From positions 62,001 through 126,000 of the forward strand of contig CABYOT010000001.1 of the NCBI GenBank assembly GCA_902520695.1: 64,000 nucleotides of DNA, given 5' to 3'. Position numbers and translations under genes: made by a program. The DNA comes from an uncultured Pelagibacteraceae bacterium. Its GTDB lineage: Bacteria; Pseudomonadota; Alphaproteobacteria; Pelagibacterales; Pelagibacteraceae. Shown here in pieces: positions 61,178 to 64,000 of this stretch; the first letter of the stretch is position 1, and each line of letters opens with the position of its first letter. Below the pieces are notes generated by a model that saw only the letters and a program-made list of their open reading frames with translations, made no database searches and was not told where the DNA came from.

Positions 61178-61931
61178 TTCACATTGTCACTTAGATCACG
61201 AACCTTTAGTTCAAAATATTGAGGATATTTTAGCAAAATGCAAAAAGGAGGGTGTTTTAAAGGTATTAACAATATCAACAACATTAAATGGGTTTTCTAA
61301 AATTTTAGAGATTGTAGACAAAGATGAAATGATATTTGGAACTTTTGGTATACATCCTCATGAAACTAACAAAGATCAAGTATCAAAAGATGAAATAATT
61401 AAAAAAATTAACACTAATAATAAAATAATTGGAGTAGGTGAGTCAGGTTTAGATTTTTATTATAATAATAGTGACAAAGATAAGCAAATAGTAAGTTTTA
61501 AAAATCATATAGATGCAGCATTAGAATTAGATATGCCTTTAATTGTTCATTCTAGAAATGCCGAAGCTGAAACATATGAAATATTAAAAAATTCTGACAA
61601 GAATTTAAAAATACTTATGCATTGTTTTACAGGGTCTTTATCTTTTGCATTGAAATTAATGGAACTAAATTCCTACTTTTCAGCAAGTGGTATTATTACA
61701 TTTAAGAATAGCATTGATCTTCAAAATACTTTTAAAGAATTACCATTAGAAAGATTGTTAATTGAAACCGACAGTCCTTTTTTAGCACCTGAACCAATGA
61801 GAGGTAAGAAAAATGAACCATCTTTTGTTCGTTACACATTAAAAAAATTATCAGAATTAAAAAATGTCGATATGGAAGAGCTGGATAAAATTACTACTGA
61901 AAATTTTAATAGATTATTCTTTGGTAAATGA
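61170..61931 (+). CDS. tatD: TatD-family metal-dependent hydrolase / DNase
   Basis: The 253-aa TIM-barrel hydrolase has DSHCHLD at the start, GIHPHE, GESGLDFYY, VHSRNAE, HCFTGS and ETDSPFLAPEPMRGK: all metal-site residues of the family are present. It is a 3'-5' DNase or deacylase type. It is unrelated to the Tat secretion system despite the name. It overlaps the MBL hydrolase gene by 4 nt. Confidence 0.92.
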   Translation: MIDSHCHLDHEPLVQNIEDILAKCKKEGVLKVLTISTTLNGFSKILEIVDKDEMIFGTFGIHPHETNKDQVSKDEIIKKINTNNKIIGVGESGLDFYYNNSDKDKQIVSFKNHIDAALELDMPLIVHSRNAEAETYEILKNSDKNLKILMHCFTGSLSFALKLMELNSYFSASGIITFKNSIDLQNTFKELPLERLLIETDSPFLAPEPMRGKKNEPSFVRYTLKKLSELKNVDMEELDKITTENFNRLFFGK

Positions 61932-62701
61932 GAATAAAATTTACCATTTTAGGATGTGGAAGCTCTTTAGGTATACCTCGAATTGATGGATACTATGGAA
62001 GTTGTGATCCAAAGAATAAAAAAAATATACGAACAAGATGTTCAGCTCTTATAAGCTCCAAAAACTTAAACATTCTAATTGATACATCTCCAGATTTAAA
62101 ATCTCAATTATTAAAAAATAAAGTTAAAAATATTGATACAGTTTTTTATACTCATTCTCATGCTGATCAAACACATGGAATTAATGAGTTGAGAGTTTTT
62201 TCTTTAAAAAATAGAAAAAAAATCCCAATTTATGCAGATAAAATTACAAAAGAAAATCTTAAAAATACTTTTGGTTATTGTTTTAAGGATTATAAAAATT
62301 ATCCATCTATACTGGATGCCAAAATATTAAAGAAAAAACATTTACTTAAAGACTCAAAAAAGCAAATTATTATTAAATCCTTAAAGGTTCATCATGGTTC
62401 AATAAAAAGTATTTGTTATATAATTAATGACAAATGTGCTTATGCACCTGATGTGAACAAGATTGATAGCAAAGATTTAAAATATCTTAAAAATTTAAAA
62501 TACCTTATTGTAGATTGTTTAAGATATAATTTTCATCCAACCCATTTTAATTTAGAGGATGTTTTGAAATTAATTAATAAAATTAAGCCAAAGAAAACAA
62601 TTCTAACAAATTTAAGTAACGAAATTGACTATAGTGAAATAAAAAAATTGTTACCTAAAAATGTAACTCCTGCTCATGATGGCTTGACTATATTAATTTA
62701 A
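61928..62701 (+). CDS. metallo-beta-lactamase-fold hydrolase, altered metal site
   Basis: The 257-aa protein belongs to the MBL-fold COG1235 group. LGCGSSLGIPRIDG opens the fold, and the metal motif reads THSHADQTHG (His76, His78, Asp80, Gln81), so the final His of HxHxDH is Gln. Later VHHGS, YAPDVN and HPTHF supply further possible ligands. COG1235 includes PhnP, but this gene's place after metG and tatD is the standard position of a housekeeping homologue in Alphaproteobacteria, so it should not be called PhnP. It converges on the peroxidase gene. Confidence 0.85.
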   Translation: MRIKFTILGCGSSLGIPRIDGYYGSCDPKNKKNIRTRCSALISSKNLNILIDTSPDLKSQLLKNKVKNIDTVFYTHSHADQTHGINELRVFSLKNRKKIPIYADKITKENLKNTFGYCFKDYKNYPSILDAKILKKKHLLKDSKKQIIIKSLKVHHGSIKSICYIINDKCAYAPDVNKIDSKDLKYLKNLKYLIVDCLRYNFHPTHFNLEDVLKLINKIKPKKTILTNLSNEIDYSEIKKLLPKNVTPAHDGLTILI

Positions 62702-63241
62702 CAGGCTTTCTATTTTTTTTGTAATTTTATTTGATGTTGGCTTTGTTAAAGATGCATATGTATCTTCAATTTTACCCTCTTTATTTACTAATATTTTATA
62801 AAAATTCCATTTTGGAACAGCAGATTTACCATAGTTAGCTTTAGCCCATTTGTAAATTTCATGAGCATTTTCACCTTTTACATCAGTTATTTCTGCAAGT
62901 GGAAAGTCAATATTAAAATTAATCTCACAAAACTCTTTAACATCATTATTATTTTTCTTCTCCTGATTAAATGAATTTGATGGTATGCCTAGTACAATTA
63001 ACCCTTTATCTCTATATTTATCCCATAATTCTTGCATGTCATCATATTGTTTTGTAAATCCACAATAACTTGCTGTATTTATAATCAAAACAGGTTTCCC
63101 TTTAAAATCTTGAAAATCTATTACATTCCCTGTGATACTGTTGATTTTAAAATCAAAAAAAATTTTTTCATACTCAGCATGCGATGAACTTTTAAAAAAA
63201 AACATAATTATTGTTAGCCCAATTATTAATAGGTTTTTCAT
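62693..63241 (-). CDS. glutathione peroxidase, exported Cys type
   Basis: The 182-aa thioredoxin-fold peroxidase has a hydrophobic N-terminus (about 3-22, ending SSSHAEY) that looks like a signal peptide. The active-site Cys60 lies in NTASYCGFTKQYDDMQELW (Cys instead of selenocysteine). GIPSNSFNQE (Gln) and AVPKWNFYKILVN (Trp-Asn) complete the catalytic set. A second Cys in VKEFCEINFNID may resolve the oxidised form through thioredoxin. It reduces peroxides, here probably in the periplasm. Confidence 0.88.
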   Translation of the reverse strand: MKNLLIIGLTIIMFFFKSSSHAEYEKIFFDFKINSITGNVIDFQDFKGKPVLIINTASYCGFTKQYDDMQELWDKYRDKGLIVLGIPSNSFNQEKKNNNDVKEFCEINFNIDFPLAEITDVKGENAHEIYKWAKANYGKSAVPKWNFYKILVNKEGKIEDTYASLTKPTSNKITKKIESLLN

Positions 63242-63249
63242 TATTTAAA

Positions 63250-64000
63250 TTATCTATTTGGTGTAAGTAGTATTAAAAAGTATCCAAATAAAGTGGATAA
63301 TAATGACCCAGTCAAAACTCCAATCTTTACACCATCCATATATTGCAAATTATCTGCAAATGCCAAATTTCCAACAAATAAACTCATTGTAAAACCAATT
63401 CCGGTTAAAACTCCGACTCCATAAAAATTATACCAACTTGTATTACTTGGCATTTGAGCAATTTTTAATTTAATCGATACATATGAAAATGCAAATACAC
63501 CTAATTGTTTTCCAACAAACAACCCAAGAACTATTCCTAAAGGTACTTTATCTAATAGAGATGAAAAGGATAAACCTTCTAATGACACACCTGCATTTGC
63601 AAAAGCAAAAATAGGCATTATTCCAAATGCAACATAAGGACTTATTGCATGCTCAACCTTAATTAAAAGTGAAAAATCTTTATCTTTTTTTCTATGAGGA
63701 ATTGTCATCGCTAGTAAAACACCGGCGATAGTTGCGTGTATTCCTGAATTATGAGTAAAATCCCATAAGAAAATTCCAATTATTAAATAGGGTAGAAATT
63801 TTTTCACATTAAATTTATTTATAACTAATAGAGCAATAAACGCTAAAAGCATTAAAGATAAATATTTAATGCTTAAATCACCAGAGTAAAATAAAGCTAT
63901 TATAACTATTGCTCCAAGATCATCTATAATTGCTAAGGCCGTTAAAAATACTTTCAAAGAAAGAGGTACTCTACTTCCTAATAATGATAATACACCTAAA
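63250..64000 (-). CDS. nhaA: Na+/H+ antiporter NhaA, C-terminal part
   Basis: The frame stays open to the right edge, so the N-terminus lies outside the window; the internal Met at 63957 is not the start. LKVFLTALAIIDDLGAIVIIALFY contains the paired Asp residues (DD) that bind Na+ in NhaA. FAFANAGV and GIGFTMSLFVGNLAF (GFTMSLF) are further family marks, with about seven helices visible. NhaA pumps Na+ out in exchange for protons, which is useful in seawater. Confidence 0.93.
   Translation of the reverse strand, partial: LGVLSLLGSRVPLSLKVFLTALAIIDDLGAIVIIALFYSGDLSIKYLSLMLLAFIALLVINKFNVKKFLPYLIIGIFLWDFTHNSGIHATIAGVLLAMTIPHRKKDKDFSLLIKVEHAISPYVAFGIMPIFAFANAGVSLEGLSFSSLLDKVPLGIVLGLFVGKQLGVFAFSYVSIKLKIAQMPSNTSWYNFYGVGVLTGIGFTMSLFVGNLAFADNLQYMDGVKIGVLTGSLLSTLFGYFLILLTPNR

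Noticed and set aside
61928..62701. Calling the MBL-fold gene phnP
   Set aside because: It is in the housekeeping metG-tatD cluster 45 kb from the phn genes and has an altered metal motif; fold similarity alone does not support PhnP.

Overview
The window is a gene-dense, very AT-rich bacterial chromosome segment. Gaps are almost all under 130 bp, with many 1-14 nt overlaps and poly-A/poly-T tracts inside genes. The gene repertoire and order (recG-sdhE, mltB-rlpA-dacF-tmk-holB-metG-tatD-MBL, argS-X-nagZ-scpAB-tatABC-serS, yajC-secDF, uvrA/ssb-gyrA-coaD-ppi-tgt) are alphaproteobacterial. Together with the extreme streamlining they point to the SAR11 clade (Pelagibacterales). This assignment is inference from content; no 16S gene is present. 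No insertion sequence, prophage or CRISPR array was seen.

Region 1 (1-17.7 kb) is a phosphorus-acquisition island. It holds the end of a glycerol-3-phosphate importer ATPase (ugpC-like), a broken glycerophosphodiesterase, a 2H phosphoesterase of the DUF1868 type, an arsenate reductase plus aquaporin pair (arsenate enters with phosphate), a PhnZ-family diiron HD oxygenase, an MFS carrier, and a near-complete carbon-phosphorus lyase locus. The locus has two divergent arms: phnF-phnC-phnD-phnE-phnE on the minus strand and phnGHIJKLN on the plus strand. They are followed by a DUF1045 2H phosphoesterase (minus) and phnM (plus). phnP and phnO are absent. A 15-bp perfect hairpin with a U-tract lies between phnD and phnE, and tandem HutC/PhnF-type half-sites sit in the phnF/phnG divergent gap.

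Region 2 (17.7-24.05 kb) is a zinc island. znuC-znuB-zur and a DsbA-like isomerase run one way; znuA, a COG0523 GTPase, a WD40 protein and an 87-aa CxxxxC/His protein run the other way. Two near-identical 13-bp Zur-like boxes, 18 bp apart, lie in the divergent gap. ZnuA carries a long His/Asp-rich repeat.

Region 3 (24.05-30.6 kb) has glucosylglycerate osmolyte synthesis (gpgS, gpgP), a circularly permuted ATP-grasp gene divergent from an Anbu proteasome-like protease, an Ldh2/DpkA-like dehydrogenase, exonuclease III and ErpA.

Region 4 (30.6-64 kb) is mostly core: dgt, argS, nagZ, scpAB, tatABC, serS, yajC-secDF, uvrA, ssb, gyrA, coaD, a cyclophilin, tgt, recG, sdhE, cell-wall genes, tmk, holB, metG, tatD, an MBL hydrolase, a glutathione peroxidase and the end of nhaA. 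It also has tRNA-Lys(TTT) and tRNA-Ser(TGA). Two core enzymes have lost metal ligands: Tgt lacks all four zinc ligands, and the MBL hydrolase has Q where the HxHxDH motif ends in H. The RlpA homologue appears to have lost catalytic residues.

The items I judge most worth a second look are the zinc-ligand-free Tgt, the DUF1045 gene as a possible PhnP replacement, the GTPase-WD40-CxxxxC cassette in the zinc island, and the phnD/phnE attenuator.
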